From NCBI GenBank assembly GCA_016125495.1, contig WGLQ01000001.1, positions 62,001-126,000 on the forward strand: a DNA stretch of 64,000 bases, written 5' to 3'. The DNA is from Hyphomicrobiales bacterium (lineage in GTDB: Bacteria > Pseudomonadota > Alphaproteobacteria > Rhizobiales > RI-29). The translations under genes and the position numbers were made by a program. The notes beneath the pieces were generated by a model that made no database searches, was not told the origin of the DNA, and saw only the letters and a list, made by a program, of their open reading frames with translations. Below, one piece after another: positions 30,099 to 37,975 of this stretch (its first letter is position 1; the number at the start of each line of letters is the position of its first letter).

Positions 30099-30478
30099 TG
30101 AGTAATGAGGTAGGCTCCATCACCAATTCGCTCAATAAAGCCGCGTTGAACATAGTGGTGTAGCTGGGCCCTCACAGAAGATCGCGATACTTCCAGCCCG
30201 TTTTCATGCGCAAAAGCAAGAATATCATCCACGGATACTGGTTGGGGCGATCGGAGGACGATAAAATTTAGAACCGAAGCCCACTTCTCCGACATTCCCC
30301 TGACTTTGTTTTCGAAGGGAAGGGGAATCTGTGCCGCCTCAGATTGCGCCACTGCGAGGCGTTCACGCAATTCGACTAGCTCAGCTCTGATCTTTGAAGC
30401 CTCGTCGATGGCGCGCTGCAGCCGCAACTCCGTGTTGTGGATCAGCCGCAGAAGTCTCTGTTCTCTCTTGGACTGCAT
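30071..30478 (-). CDS. Winged-helix protein with N-terminal coiled coil
   Basis: A 135-residue protein of unknown family. Residues 1-45 (RLQRAIDEASKIRAELVELR) form a predicted coiled coil. Residues 58-132 look like a winged helix: KWASVLNFIVLRSPQPVSVD, DILAFAHENG, a recognition-helix-like SRSSVRAQLHHYVQRGF, and the wing IERIGDGAYLITHEG. A regulator of the divergent gene is the simplest guess. Starts at GTG 30577 and ATG 30553 also exist; 30478 was chosen because the upstream part is unlike protein and a TAAAAT hexamer and a CTCCGC-N7-GCGGAG dyad (30499-30517) lie just before it. Codon use differs from the GC-rich neighbours, suggesting transfer. Confidence 0.6.
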   Translation of the reverse strand: MQSKREQRLLRLIHNTELRLQRAIDEASKIRAELVELRERLAVAQSEAAQIPLPFENKVRGMSEKWASVLNFIVLRSPQPVSVDDILAFAHENGLEVSRSSVRAQLHHYVQRGFIERIGDGAYLITHEGRRYCDY

Positions 30479-30568
30479 AACAAACGCAAATTTTACGGCT
30501 CCGCAGATTTCGCGGAGCTTGCGCACCGAGGATACGCGGTGTAACCTTACCATTGGGCTAACGAAGAA

Positions 30569-30712
30569 GGGCTGCACGTTGCCGCGTGCAGCCCCTCAAT
30601 TGGCCCAAGCGGAGAAGGCCCGCCTCAGCTCTTACAAAACGAATCATATCAAGTTTTGATTCGGGGGTCGAGACCTTCTCCATCATCTCAACTCCTTGAT
30701 GGAGAACCAACA
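30569..30712. promoter_or_regulatory. Divergent control region with nested inverted repeats
   Basis: Between the winged-helix gene and the 61-codon gene lie several dyads. GGGCTGCACG/CGTGCAGCCC (30569-30594) has a 6-base loop. GGAGAAGG (30611-30618) pairs with CCTTCTCC (30674-30681) and encloses CGAATCA (30640-30646) with TGATTCG (30657-30663). CTCC-N5-GGAG (30691-30704 region) overlaps the ribosome binding site of the 61-codon gene. Together they look like operators or a structured leader in a divergent promoter. Confidence 0.5.
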
Positions 30713-30898
30713 ATGAACTACTTGCTTTCTGCTCGGCTGCCCCTCGGCACGCGCCGGAGGACGGGAGAGGTCTGCCCAGAGAGTGGCGTGTGGCGCTCTG
30801 ATGACTCTCCCAGCACGACTGCCCCCATTGCGAAGGGCAATAGGATGCCGCCCCATAATAACAGGGCGGTCTTCTGGATCCTGATCCAACACGCGTGA
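30713..30898 (+). CDS. Small 61-residue protein of unknown function
   Basis: A short gene starting at ATG 30713 with GGAG nine bases upstream. The product has a Gly-Glu-Val-Cys-Pro-Glu-Ser-Gly-Val-Trp-Arg centre (TGEVCPESGVWR), then PSTTAPIAKGNRMPP, and ends AVFWILIQHA. The pattern of a Cys-Pro turn, a Trp and an alternating hydrophobic end suggests a compact beta fold. I have a general memory of similar short bacterial proteins but cannot name a family. It is divergent from the winged-helix gene inside the repeat-bounded island, so the two may form a regulator-target pair. Confidence 0.55.
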   Translation: MNYLLSARLPLGTRRRTGEVCPESGVWRSDDSPSTTAPIAKGNRMPPHNNRAVFWILIQHA

Positions 30899-30904
30899 CA
30901 TGGC

Positions 30905-30936
30905 GGGGGCGGAGCACAATTGCTTCGCCCCCCGCC
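30905..30936. terminator. GC-rich hairpin immediately downstream of trpB
   Basis: A near-perfect GC-rich inverted repeat, GGGGGCGGAGC against GCTTCGCCCCCC, closes on ACAATT and lies directly after the trpB stop at the inner edge of the repeat-bounded island. It could end trpB transcripts and would then isolate trpA. Confidence 0.4.
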
Positions 30937-30991
30937 TACATCGCCCGCCCGAGGTGCTCGGCGACGGCGAAGATGTCCTTGTCGCCGCGCC
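30935..30991. repeat. Direct repeat copy 2: 3' end of trpB
   Basis: Identical to 29985-30041 over 57 bp. It contains the trpB TAG stop (30936-30938) and the codons for the C terminus ending EHLGRAM. Sequence on both sides differs from copy 1: G against A before it, and C against A after it. Confidence 0.9.
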
Positions 30992-32165
30992 CGCAGAGGT
31001 TCATGACGAGCAGCTTGTCGGGGCTGAGTGTCGGGGCGAGCTTTTTCACGTAGGCGAGCGCGTGGGAAGGCTCCAGCGCCGGGATGATCCCCTCCGTGCG
31101 GCAGCAGAGTTCGAAGGCATCGAGTGCCTCCTTGTCGGTGATCGAGACGTAGGAAACGCGCCCCGTGTCCTTCAGCCAGGAATGCTCGGGCCCGATCCCC
31201 GGATAGTCGAGCCCGGCCGAGATCGAATAGCCATCCTTGATCTGCCCGTCGGCATCCTGCAGCAGATAGGTGCGGTTGCCATGCAGCACGCCCGGCTCGC
31301 CACCGTTGAGCGAGGCGCAGTGCTCGCCGGTCTCGATCCCCTTGCCCGCCGCCTCGACGCCGTAGATCGCAACCGAGGCGTCGTCCAGGAAGGGATGGAA
31401 AAGGCCGATCGCGTTCGAGCCGCCGCCGATGCAGGCAACGAGTGCGTCCGGCAAGCGCCCCTCGCGCTCCAGCATCTGCTCGCGCGTCTCCTTGCCGATC
31501 ACCGACTGGAAATCGCGCACCATCGCCGGATAGGGGTGCGGTCCCGCCGCCGTGCCGATGATGTAGAAGGTGCTCTCGACGTTGGCGACCCAGTCGCGCA
31601 GCGCCTCGTTCATGGCATCCTTGAGCGTGCCCGTGCCGGCCGTCACCGGCTTGACCTCGGCGCCGAGCAGCTTAATGCGGAAAACGTTCGGTTTCTGGCG
31701 CTCGATGTCGTGCGCGCCCATGTAGACGACGCAGGGCAGCTTGAAACGCGCCGCCACCGTCGCGACGGCGACGCCATGCTGGCCGGCCCCGGTTTCCGCG
31801 ATGATCCGCTTCTTTCCCATCCGCCGGGCGAGCTGGATCTGGCCGAGGCAGTTGTTGATCTTGTGGCTGCCCGTGTGATTGAGCTCGTCGCGCTTGAAGT
31901 AGACTTTCGCCCCGCCCAGTTCCTCGGTCAGGCCCTCTGCGAAATAGAGCGGGCTCGGCCGCCCGCCGTAGTGGGTCATGAGGTCGGCGAGTTCGCGTTG
32001 GAAGACCTCGTCGCCCTTGGCCGCCTCGTAGGCCTCCTCGAGCTCGAGGATCAGCGGCATCAGGGTCTCGGCGACGAAACGCCCGCCGTAGATGCCGAAA
32101 TGGCCGCGCTCGTCCGGCCCCGTGCGGAAACTGTTGGGCTGCTGCTGGGAGAGCGGATTGGCCAT
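30936..32165 (-). CDS. trpB: Tryptophan synthase beta subunit
   Basis: The PLP enzyme that joins indole and serine to make tryptophan, 409 residues. PLP lysine Lys102 is in HTGSHKINN, the phosphate-binding loop is GGGSNAIG, and the substrate region [10 protein letters not shown] is intact. It starts 11 bp after trpF ends, so trpF-trpB are co-transcribed. Its last 18 codons and stop form one copy of a 57-bp repeat whose second copy lies 950 bp downstream; the coding sequence itself is complete. Confidence 0.97.
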   Translation of the reverse strand: MANPLSQQQPNSFRTGPDERGHFGIYGGRFVAETLMPLILELEEAYEAAKGDEVFQRELADLMTHYGGRPSPLYFAEGLTEELGGAKVYFKRDELNHTGSHKINNCLGQIQLARRMGKKRIIAETGAGQHGVAVATVAARFKLPCVVYMGAHDIERQKPNVFRIKLLGAEVKPVTAGTGTLKDAMNEALRDWVANVESTFYIIGTAAGPHPYPAMVRDFQSVIGKETREQMLEREGRLPDALVACIGGGSNAIGLFHPFLDDASVAIYGVEAAGKGIETGEHCASLNGGEPGVLHGNRTYLLQDADGQIKDGYSISAGLDYPGIGPEHSWLKDTGRVSYVSITDKEALDAFELCCRTEGIIPALEPSHALAYVKKLAPTLSPDKLLVMNLCGRGDKDIFAVAEHLGRAM

Positions 32166-32176
32166 GGCTGGCTCCT

Positions 32177-32884
32177 TTAGGTGCGCGGCGTGTTGGCGCT
32201 GGCGGCGACGGTGGTCCGGCCGCTCGCCTCGAAGGCCCGTACGGCGGAAATGAAGGCGCGGATGCGCTCGGGGTCTTTTCGCCCGGGCGCGCTCTCGACG
32301 CCAGAGGAAACGTCGACACCCGGCGCCCCGGTGAGGGCGAGCGCGGTGGCGACATTGTCGGCATGGAGTCCGCCCGACAGCAGATAGCGCTCGCCAGCCG
32401 CAAGACCGGCCAGAACCCGCCAGTCGAACGACAGGCCGTTGCCGCCGGGCAGGTCCGCGCCGATCTCCGGCGCCGGCTTGGCATCGTACAGCATGAGGTC
32501 GGCGACGCCGGAATAGACCGCCGCTCTTTCGAGGTCGGCGCCCGATGCGATCCCCGCCGCCTTGATGATGCCGCAGCCTGTCCGCGCCTTGAGTTCGGCG
32601 ACGCGAGCGACACTCTCGCTGCCATGCAATTGCAGGTCGTCGGGCGCCACGCTTGTCACGATCGCCTCGATCAATTCGTCATCCGCATCGACCGAGACGG
32701 CGACGATCCGCACCCGCCCGCCTGCGATCCGCCGCGCCTGGCGCGCAAGCTCGCCCGCCCTCTCGAGCGAGACGTTGCGCGGGCTACGCGGATAGAACAG
32801 CAGCCCGATCCGGTCCGCCCCGGCCGCTGTGGCGGTGGCGATGCTCGCCTCGTCATTCAATCCGCAGATCTTGATCTCGACCAA
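32177..32884 (-). CDS. trpF: Phosphoribosylanthranilate isomerase
   Basis: Catalyses the Amadori rearrangement of phosphoribosylanthranilate in tryptophan synthesis. The 235-residue TIM barrel has the catalytic Cys7 in IKICGL, the strand LQLHGSES, the late acid in [10 protein letters not shown] and the phosphate-binding [12 protein letters not shown] and GVDVSSGVE. The start appears to be TTG at 32884 with GAGGG five bases upstream; no nearby ATG fits. First of the split trpF-trpB...trpA set. Confidence 0.94.
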   Translation of the reverse strand: MVEIKICGLNDEASIATATAAGADRIGLLFYPRSPRNVSLERAGELARQARRIAGGRVRIVAVSVDADDELIEAIVTSVAPDDLQLHGSESVARVAELKARTGCGIIKAAGIASGADLERAAVYSGVADLMLYDAKPAPEIGADLPGGNGLSFDWRVLAGLAAGERYLLSGGLHADNVATALALTGAPGVDVSSGVESAPGRKDPERIRAFISAVRAFEASGRTTVAASANTPRT

Positions 32885-32973
32885 GATGCCCTCGAACGGC
32901 TGTGGCAGGGCCTCGCGCCCGCGCCGATCATCTCTCTCGGCCCTGGCCCCGGTTGCCTGCTGGACGCGTCAAT

Positions 32974-33321
32974 TCAGGCCGTACGCCCCGGTTCCGGCAG
33001 GCCCAGTCGCGAGCCGACCTCCTTCTCGCGCAGCAAGCGGTCCGCCTCCGTCTTCCAGCGGTAGGCCTCGCGCGTGCGCTCGCGCGCCATGGAGCGCCAT
33101 TTGCCCTGACTGATCCAGCTGGCGACACCGCCGAGCACCAACCCGAGGAACAGACCGGCGAAGATGAAGGCATAGAGCGGCGCGGGAATGGACAGCGCCG
33201 GCGCGGAGGGGCGGAACGGGTCGAGGATCAGCTCGACCTCGTGGCGGTTGGCGACGGCCAGCACCACCACCAGCGCACCGATTGGAATGACGATTAAGAG
33301 CCAGAAGAGCACACGCAGCAT
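32974..33321 (-). CDS. LapA domain-containing membrane protein
   Basis: A 115-residue protein of the LapA/DUF1049 family. Two membrane spans are visible (LFWLLIVIPIGALVVVLAVA; LYAFIFAGLFLGLVLGGVAS) separated by the NRHEVELILDPF loop, and a basic cytoplasmic tail with KWRSMARERTREAYRWKTEA. E. coli LapA works with LapB in regulating lipopolysaccharide assembly. Here no lapB is adjacent, and the ihfB-lapA-trpF order is shared by alphaproteobacteria. The molecular role here is not established. Confidence 0.85.
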   Translation of the reverse strand: MLRVLFWLLIVIPIGALVVVLAVANRHEVELILDPFRPSAPALSIPAPLYAFIFAGLFLGLVLGGVASWISQGKWRSMARERTREAYRWKTEADRLLREKEVGSRLGLPEPGRTA

Positions 33322-33643
33322 GGCCCGAGCCTTCCTTCAGTTGGACATCGACGTTGCGGCAGCTGCAGGTCGCACCCGAAGCGTTCCGCCCCGGGCCGCG
33401 CTGCCACGGATATGGTCTTGGTTCTGGCGCCGCATGCGACGCGACGCAAGCCCCTGGCGCCGGCCAACGGTCATCGAGGTTGCTGGCGACGTCCCGGCGG
33501 CGGCACCGGCGAGGGACGGCGCTCGGACAACTGCGGCAAGAGCCCATCCGCCCACTGGCGCGGTTGACCCATGAAAGCAGAGGCCGCCACCCGGTGCCCA
33601 CCGGATGACGGCCTCGTTCACTCGGCTGGACCCTGAGGGGGGC
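33322..33643. promoter_or_regulatory. Region between ihfB and the LapA gene, with ihfB terminator
   Basis: A 322-bp gap without a convincing gene. At 33580-33615, read on the minus strand, GAGGCCG and CGGCCTC enclose an inner stem CCGGT/ACCGG. This two-tier hairpin begins about 30 bp after the ihfB stop and is followed by TGCTTT, so it is a likely ihfB terminator. The rest should carry the promoter of the lapA-trpF-trpB transcript. Confidence 0.5.
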
Positions 33644-34171
33644 TCAGCTCTCCGAAGGCTTGGACCGGCGCACCGCGCTCGTCACCGAGGCGGCAGCGGC
33701 CTTTGCAGGAGCCTTCGACGGCTTCTTGGCGGCTGCCCGGCCGGTTGCGGCTGCGGCAGGCTTCTTGGCGACCGCCTTGGGAGCGGCCTTGGCTGCGGCT
33801 TTCGGCGCTGCCTTGGGAGCGGCCTTCGGCGCGGCCTTGGCGGCAGCCTTGGGAGCGGCCTTCGCCTTGGCGGTCTTCTTGCCCTTGGCGACGTCCCGGT
33901 TGAGGCGCTCGCGCAGCTCCTTGCCGGTCTTGAAGAACGGCACGAACTTTTCGTCCACCGGCACCGACTCGCCCGTCCGCGGATTGCGCCCGACGCGCGC
34001 CGCGCGGTGCTTGACGGTGAAGGCGCCGAAGCCGCGAAGCTCGACCCGGTCGCCGCGCGCGAGGGCCTCGGTGATCTCGTCGAAGATTACGTTGACGATG
34101 GTTTCGACGTCGCGCTGGTAAAGGTGCGTATTGGCATCCGCGATGCGCTGGATCAGTTCAGACTTGATCAT
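33644..34171 (-). CDS. ihfB: Integration host factor beta subunit with histone-like C-terminal tail
   Basis: IHF bends DNA as an alpha-beta heterodimer. Residues 1-95 are a normal IHF beta ([20 protein letters not shown], the DNA arm [28 protein letters not shown]). About 80 further residues form a Lys/Ala/Pro-rich tail with repeated AAPKA units, ending RRSKPSES. Ordinary IhfB is about 94-105 residues, so the tail nearly doubles the protein. Such tails resemble eukaryotic H1 and those on some actinobacterial and other HU proteins. GGAGTGGGA precedes the ATG. Confidence 0.95.
   Translation of the reverse strand: MIKSELIQRIADANTHLYQRDVETIVNVIFDEITEALARGDRVELRGFGAFTVKHRAARVGRNPRTGESVPVDEKFVPFFKTGKELRERLNRDVAKGKKTAKAKAAPKAAAKAAPKAAPKAAPKAAAKAAPKAVAKKPAAAATGRAAAKKPSKAPAKAAAASVTSAVRRSKPSES
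33774..33881. repeat. 36-bp-period repeat encoding the Lys/Ala/Pro tail of IhfB
   Basis: The 17-mer GCCTTGGGAGCGGCCTT recurs at 33774, 33810 and 33846, an exact 36-bp period (12 codons). The rest of each unit is diverged. It encodes the KAAPKA-type repeats and is expected to vary in copy number between strains. Confidence 0.85.
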
Positions 34172-34288
34172 TTTCCCACTCCATGCCCCATCTCGACGGG
34201 GTGAAAGACGTTGCCCACACGAATCGTAGTCGTATGATTTGCCTTGGTTTGCAATGGGTTTTTGGCGTGATGCCCTTGTTTTGCAACA

Positions 34289-35260
34289 CTAATTCCGATT
34301 TGCGTGCCAGATAGACACCAATCCCTCGAGCTGGAAAGCCTCGATGCGGGCTGCGATATCGCCCCTGAGAGCCCTTGCGGCCCCCTCGAGACCGGCCAAT
34401 TCCAGCGCCGCAGCCGTCGCACGCGATAGAAAGCTCAAGTCCTCCAAGGACTTCGGTTTACGGTCCCGAACCTCGAGATCGTCCTCGATACCCTTCTCGG
34501 CGACCAGCCAGCGGATTGCCTCGCTCTCGCCTCCGAGCTCGTCGACGAGCCGGTGCGCAAGGGCCTGGCGGCCGGAATAGATGCGCCCGTCCGTGAGCCC
34601 CGGCACGCCGGCGATATCGACGCTCCGCCGTTCCGAAACGAGGCCATTGAACCAAGCCTGTGATTCCGAAACCATTTCCTCGGTGAGCCGTCTCGCCTCC
34701 TCGCTGAGTGGTGAGAACATCGAGGGCTCGGCCTTGAGCGGTCCGCTTTTGATCTCGTTCATCCGCACGCCGATCTTGTCGAGCAGGACACCCACTTCGG
34801 CCCACTGGAATATGACGCCGACCGACCCCGTGATGGTGTTGCCCCGCGCCACGATCCGGTCCGAAGCGAGCCCGACGATGTAGGCGGCCGATGTCGCGAT
34901 GGTGTCGAAGACGGCCACCACCGGTTTCTTCTCCGCCACTTCGCGGATTTTCAGGAACAGCGCCTCACCACCGGCCGTCGTGCCACCCGGGCTGTTGACC
35001 GCGAGCACGATGGCCGCGACGTCGCTGTCGTTCTTGAGGGTCTCGAGCAACTCGAGCTGGGCGCGATTGCTTTGGATGAGACCGGTGATCTCGACCCGGG
35101 CGATATGCTTGCCGCCGAACAGGGCGGACTGGCCGCCGCTTGCCGAAAGGCCCGCGACCGCGAGCGCGACGATCCCGAATACCACGGCGAGCACCCGCCA
35201 GAGGGTCAGCCGCCCACGCATGCGCCGCCGCTCGAGCGCTCGGGTCACGTCCACGCTCAT
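34289..35260 (-). CDS. sppA: Signal peptide peptidase SppA
   Basis: A membrane-bound S49 serine protease that degrades cleaved signal peptides, 323 residues from ATG 35260. One N-terminal span (LWRVLAVVFGIVALAVAGLS) is followed by the SppA core. Catalytic Ser124 is in DTIATSAAYIVG and the general-base Lys176 in KSGPLKAEPS; the 52-residue spacing equals that of Bacillus SppA. This is the short, single-domain form. GGGAGCG upstream fits 35260 better than the ATG two codons earlier. It follows rpsA and precedes ihfB on the same strand. Confidence 0.93.
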   Translation of the reverse strand: MSVDVTRALERRRMRGRLTLWRVLAVVFGIVALAVAGLSASGGQSALFGGKHIARVEITGLIQSNRAQLELLETLKNDSDVAAIVLAVNSPGGTTAGGEALFLKIREVAEKKPVVAVFDTIATSAAYIVGLASDRIVARGNTITGSVGVIFQWAEVGVLLDKIGVRMNEIKSGPLKAEPSMFSPLSEEARRLTEEMVSESQAWFNGLVSERRSVDIAGVPGLTDGRIYSGRQALAHRLVDELGGESEAIRWLVAEKGIEDDLEVRDRKPKSLEDLSFLSRATAAALELAGLEGAARALRGDIAARIEAFQLEGLVSIWHANRN

Positions 35261-35323
35261 GAACATCGCTCCCGAAAGAGGCTCCGCGGGACGCCGCCGG
35301 CGTCCCGCGGAGGTGGTACGGAC

Positions 35324-37054
35324 TTACGAGCGTCCGTCGCCGTCGCCGCGCTTTCGCAACGCCGCTCCGAGGATGTCGCCGAGCGAGGCGCCCGCATCCT
35401 GCGAGCCGAACTGCGCCACGGCCTCCTTTTCCTCGGCGATTTCCATCGCCTTGATCGAAACGCTGATGCGCCGGGCCCGGGCGTCGATCTGGGTAACGGC
35501 CGCATCCACCTTGTCGCCGACCGCGAAGCGCTCGGGCCGCTGCTCGGCCCGGTCGCGCGAGAGATCGCCGCGCCGCACGAAGGTGGTGATGTCGGTGTCT
35601 GCCAGCCTCACCTCGAGACCGTTGTCCTTGACGTCGAGAACTTCACAGGTGACGCGGCTGCCCTTGCGGATGTTGCCGATGGACTCGAACGGATCGTTGC
35701 CGATCTGCTTGATGCCGAGGCTGATGCGCTCCTTCTCGGGGTCCACCTCGAGCACGACGGCCCGCACGGTGTCGCCCTTCTTGTAGTCCTGGATCGCCTC
35801 TTCGCCCGACCGGTTCCAGTCGAGATCGGAAAGGTGCACCATGCCATCCACCCCGCCATCCAGCCCGATGAAAAGGCCGAACTCGGTGATGTTGCGCACC
35901 TGACCCTCGACGGGGGTGCCGGGCGCATAGCGGGTCGCAAAGCTCTCCCAGGGGTTGTCCTGGGTCTGCTTGAGCCCGAGCGAGATGCGCCGCTTGACGG
36001 GATCCACCTCGAGTACCTGCACCTCGACCTCCTGGCTGGTCGAGACGATCTTGCCGGGGTGGATGTTCTTCTTCACCCAGCTCATTTCCGAGACGTGGAT
36101 GAGGCCTTCCACGCCATGTTCCAGCTCGACGAACGCGCCGTAGTCGGCGATGTTCGTGACCGTGCCCTTGAAGCGGGCGCCGATCGGATACTTGACCTCG
36201 ATCGCCACCCAGGGATCGGCTTGCAGTTGCTTCATGCCGAGGCTGATGCGTTGGCTGTCGGGGTTGATGCGGATGATCCGCACTTTGACCGTGTCGCCGA
36301 CGTTGACGATCTCGCTCGGCTGGTTGACGCGGCGCCACGCCATGTCCGTGACGTGCAACAGACCGTCGATACCGCCGAGATCGATGAACGCACCATAATC
36401 GGTGATGTTCTTGACGACGCCCTCGATGATCTGACCCTCTTGCAGGCGGGCGACGATCTCCGAGCGCTGTTCGGCCCTCGTCTCCTCCAGCACCGAGCGG
36501 CGCGAGACGACGATGTTGCCGCGCCGGCGATCCATCTTGAGGACCTGGAACGGCTGCGGCGTGTTCATCAGCGGTGCCATGTCGCGCACCGGGCGCACAT
36601 CCACCTGGCTGCCCGGCAGGAAGGCCACCGCGCCATCGAGGTCGACCGTGAAGCCGCCCTTGACCTTGTTGAAGATCACGCCCTCGACCTTCTCACCGGC
36701 TTCGAATTTCTTCTCGAGCCGCGTCCAGCTCTCCTCGCGCCGCGCCTTTTCGCGGCTCAGCACCGCCTCGCCCAGCGCGTTCTCCACGCGCTCGAGGTAG
36801 ACCTCGACGACATCGCCGACTTTGACCTTGACCTCGGCGCCCGGGACCGAGAACTCCTTGAGAGGCACCCGCCCTTCCGTCTTGAGCCCGACGTCGATGA
36901 CGGCGAGATCCTTTTCGATGGCGACGACATTGCCTTTGACGACGCACCCTTCGAGTGGCGACGTCTCATTGAAGCTTTGCTCGAGGAGTGCCGCGAAATC
37001 CTCCCGTGTCGGGTTGAGGTCCCTGTTCATCCCAGCGGCGTGGCCTGCGCTCAT
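35324..37054 (-). CDS. rpsA: 30S ribosomal protein S1
   Basis: S1 binds mRNA at the ribosome and helps initiate translation. The 576-residue protein contains six S1/OB repeats; conserved lines such as GFTVDLDGAVAFLPGSQVD, DYGAFIDLGGIDGLLHVTDM and DYGAFVELEHGVEGLIHVSE mark repeats two to four. The C terminus is Gly/Arg/Asp-rich. The start at 37054 has GGAG five bases upstream; an internal ATG eight codons later is the more common family start. Lies downstream of cmk, a widespread gene pair. Confidence 0.96.
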   Translation of the reverse strand: MSAGHAAGMNRDLNPTREDFAALLEQSFNETSPLEGCVVKGNVVAIEKDLAVIDVGLKTEGRVPLKEFSVPGAEVKVKVGDVVEVYLERVENALGEAVLSREKARREESWTRLEKKFEAGEKVEGVIFNKVKGGFTVDLDGAVAFLPGSQVDVRPVRDMAPLMNTPQPFQVLKMDRRRGNIVVSRRSVLEETRAEQRSEIVARLQEGQIIEGVVKNITDYGAFIDLGGIDGLLHVTDMAWRRVNQPSEIVNVGDTVKVRIIRINPDSQRISLGMKQLQADPWVAIEVKYPIGARFKGTVTNIADYGAFVELEHGVEGLIHVSEMSWVKKNIHPGKIVSTSQEVEVQVLEVDPVKRRISLGLKQTQDNPWESFATRYAPGTPVEGQVRNITEFGLFIGLDGGVDGMVHLSDLDWNRSGEEAIQDYKKGDTVRAVVLEVDPEKERISLGIKQIGNDPFESIGNIRKGSRVTCEVLDVKDNGLEVRLADTDITTFVRRGDLSRDRAEQRPERFAVGDKVDAAVTQIDARARRISVSIKAMEIAEEKEAVAQFGSQDAGASLGDILGAALRKRGDGDGRS

Positions 37055-37292
37055 TCAAACTCCGAGTTTCGTGACCGGGGTCACGGGTTTGACCGATCGG
37101 CAATGGCTGCGGGTTGGCAGCGCCCCTCGTACACGGGGATGCCATTGCGCGCCGACCGGTGTTGGTTGACGTTATGCCGCTCGGCTCGAACGAACGCGAT
37201 ACCTGTCGAGCCTCGGCGAAGGAGTGCCGGCGATCCCATGGGGTACGTCAGCAACTAAAGGGGCGCGCTCCACGAGCGTCCCCTCTCGATCC

Positions 37293-37919
37293 TCAGCTTT
37301 GCCCGCCTCTCTCGATCAAGTCGATTGCGGCTCTCAGCGCGGCATCTATATCCAAATGTGAGGTGTCGAGCAAGTAAGCGTCTTCGGCCATTAGTAAAGG
37401 CGCCGACACGCGTTCCCGGTCGCGCCGATCGCGTTCGCTGATCTGCTCGAGCACCTGCCCCAGCTCGACATCGAAGCCCTGCGACCGCAGTTCACGGTAA
37501 CGGCGCTCCGCCCGCACGCGCACATCCGCCACGACGAAAATCTTGTGATCCGCATGCGGGCACACGACCGTCCCGATGTCGCGGCCATCGAGCACGGCGC
37601 CCGGCGGGCGGCGGGCGAACGCTCGCTGGTATTCGATGAGCGCCGCCCGCACGCCGGCGCGGCCGGCCACGATCGAAGCGGCCTCGCCGATCCCGCGTGT
37701 CCGCAGGAACGGGTCGGCGAGCGTCGAGGCATCGAGATTATGCGCCGCGCGAACCGCCGTCGCCTCGTCGGTAAGATCGCCACCCGCCTGAATGATGTCG
37801 CGCGCGACGGCGCGATAGAGAGCACCGGTGTCGAGATGATGCAGCCCGTAGTGGGCCGCGAGCAGACGCGCGAGCGTGCCCTTGCCCGATGCCGCCGGCC
37901 CGTCGATCGCAATCACCAT
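37293..37919 (-). CDS. cmk: Cytidylate kinase
   Basis: Phosphorylates CMP and dCMP. From the ATG at 37919 the protein is 208 residues, the usual length. The P-loop is IDGPAASGKGTLAR at the N terminus, followed by the substrate-binding LDTGALYRAVA and the DGRDIGTVVCPHADHKIFV motif, and the RDRRDRERVSAPL lid. The frame is open much further upstream but that stretch overlaps aroA in another frame. Lies between aroA (56 bp upstream) and rpsA, an order common in proteobacteria. Confidence 0.95.
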   Translation of the reverse strand: MVIAIDGPAASGKGTLARLLAAHYGLHHLDTGALYRAVARDIIQAGGDLTDEATAVRAAHNLDASTLADPFLRTRGIGEAASIVAGRAGVRAALIEYQRAFARRPPGAVLDGRDIGTVVCPHADHKIFVVADVRVRAERRYRELRSQGFDVELGQVLEQISERDRRDRERVSAPLLMAEDAYLLDTSHLDIDAALRAAIDLIERGGQS

Positions 37920-37975
37920 CAGCCCGCCCACCACTACCTTTACGGGCCCCGGAGCAGCCCCCGACGGCCGCCGCC

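Larger units (their letters stand above)
29985..30991. mobile_element. Putative small island bounded by 57-bp repeats at the trpB 3' end
   Basis: About 0.9 kb between two perfect 57-bp direct repeats. It contains a winged-helix gene (minus), a divergent promoter region with nested inverted repeats, and a 61-codon gene (plus). Base composition around the winged-helix gene is visibly lower in G+C than the surrounding housekeeping genes. No integrase or transposase is inside, so it may be a remnant, or a small element moved by enzymes encoded elsewhere. A recombination-driven duplication is the alternative. Confidence 0.5.

Noticed and set aside
29985-30991. Insertion sequence
   Set aside because: No transposase frame, no terminal inverted repeats at the edges, and a 57-bp duplication is far longer than IS target duplications.
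30900-32180. 426-codon plus-strand frame opposite trpB
   Set aside because: Antisense of trpB and of the 57-bp repeat; no support.
35072-37258. Very long open frame on the plus strand opposite rpsA
   Set aside because: Mirror frame of a conserved ribosomal protein gene; composition is that of an antisense high-GC reading, with no recognisable domain.
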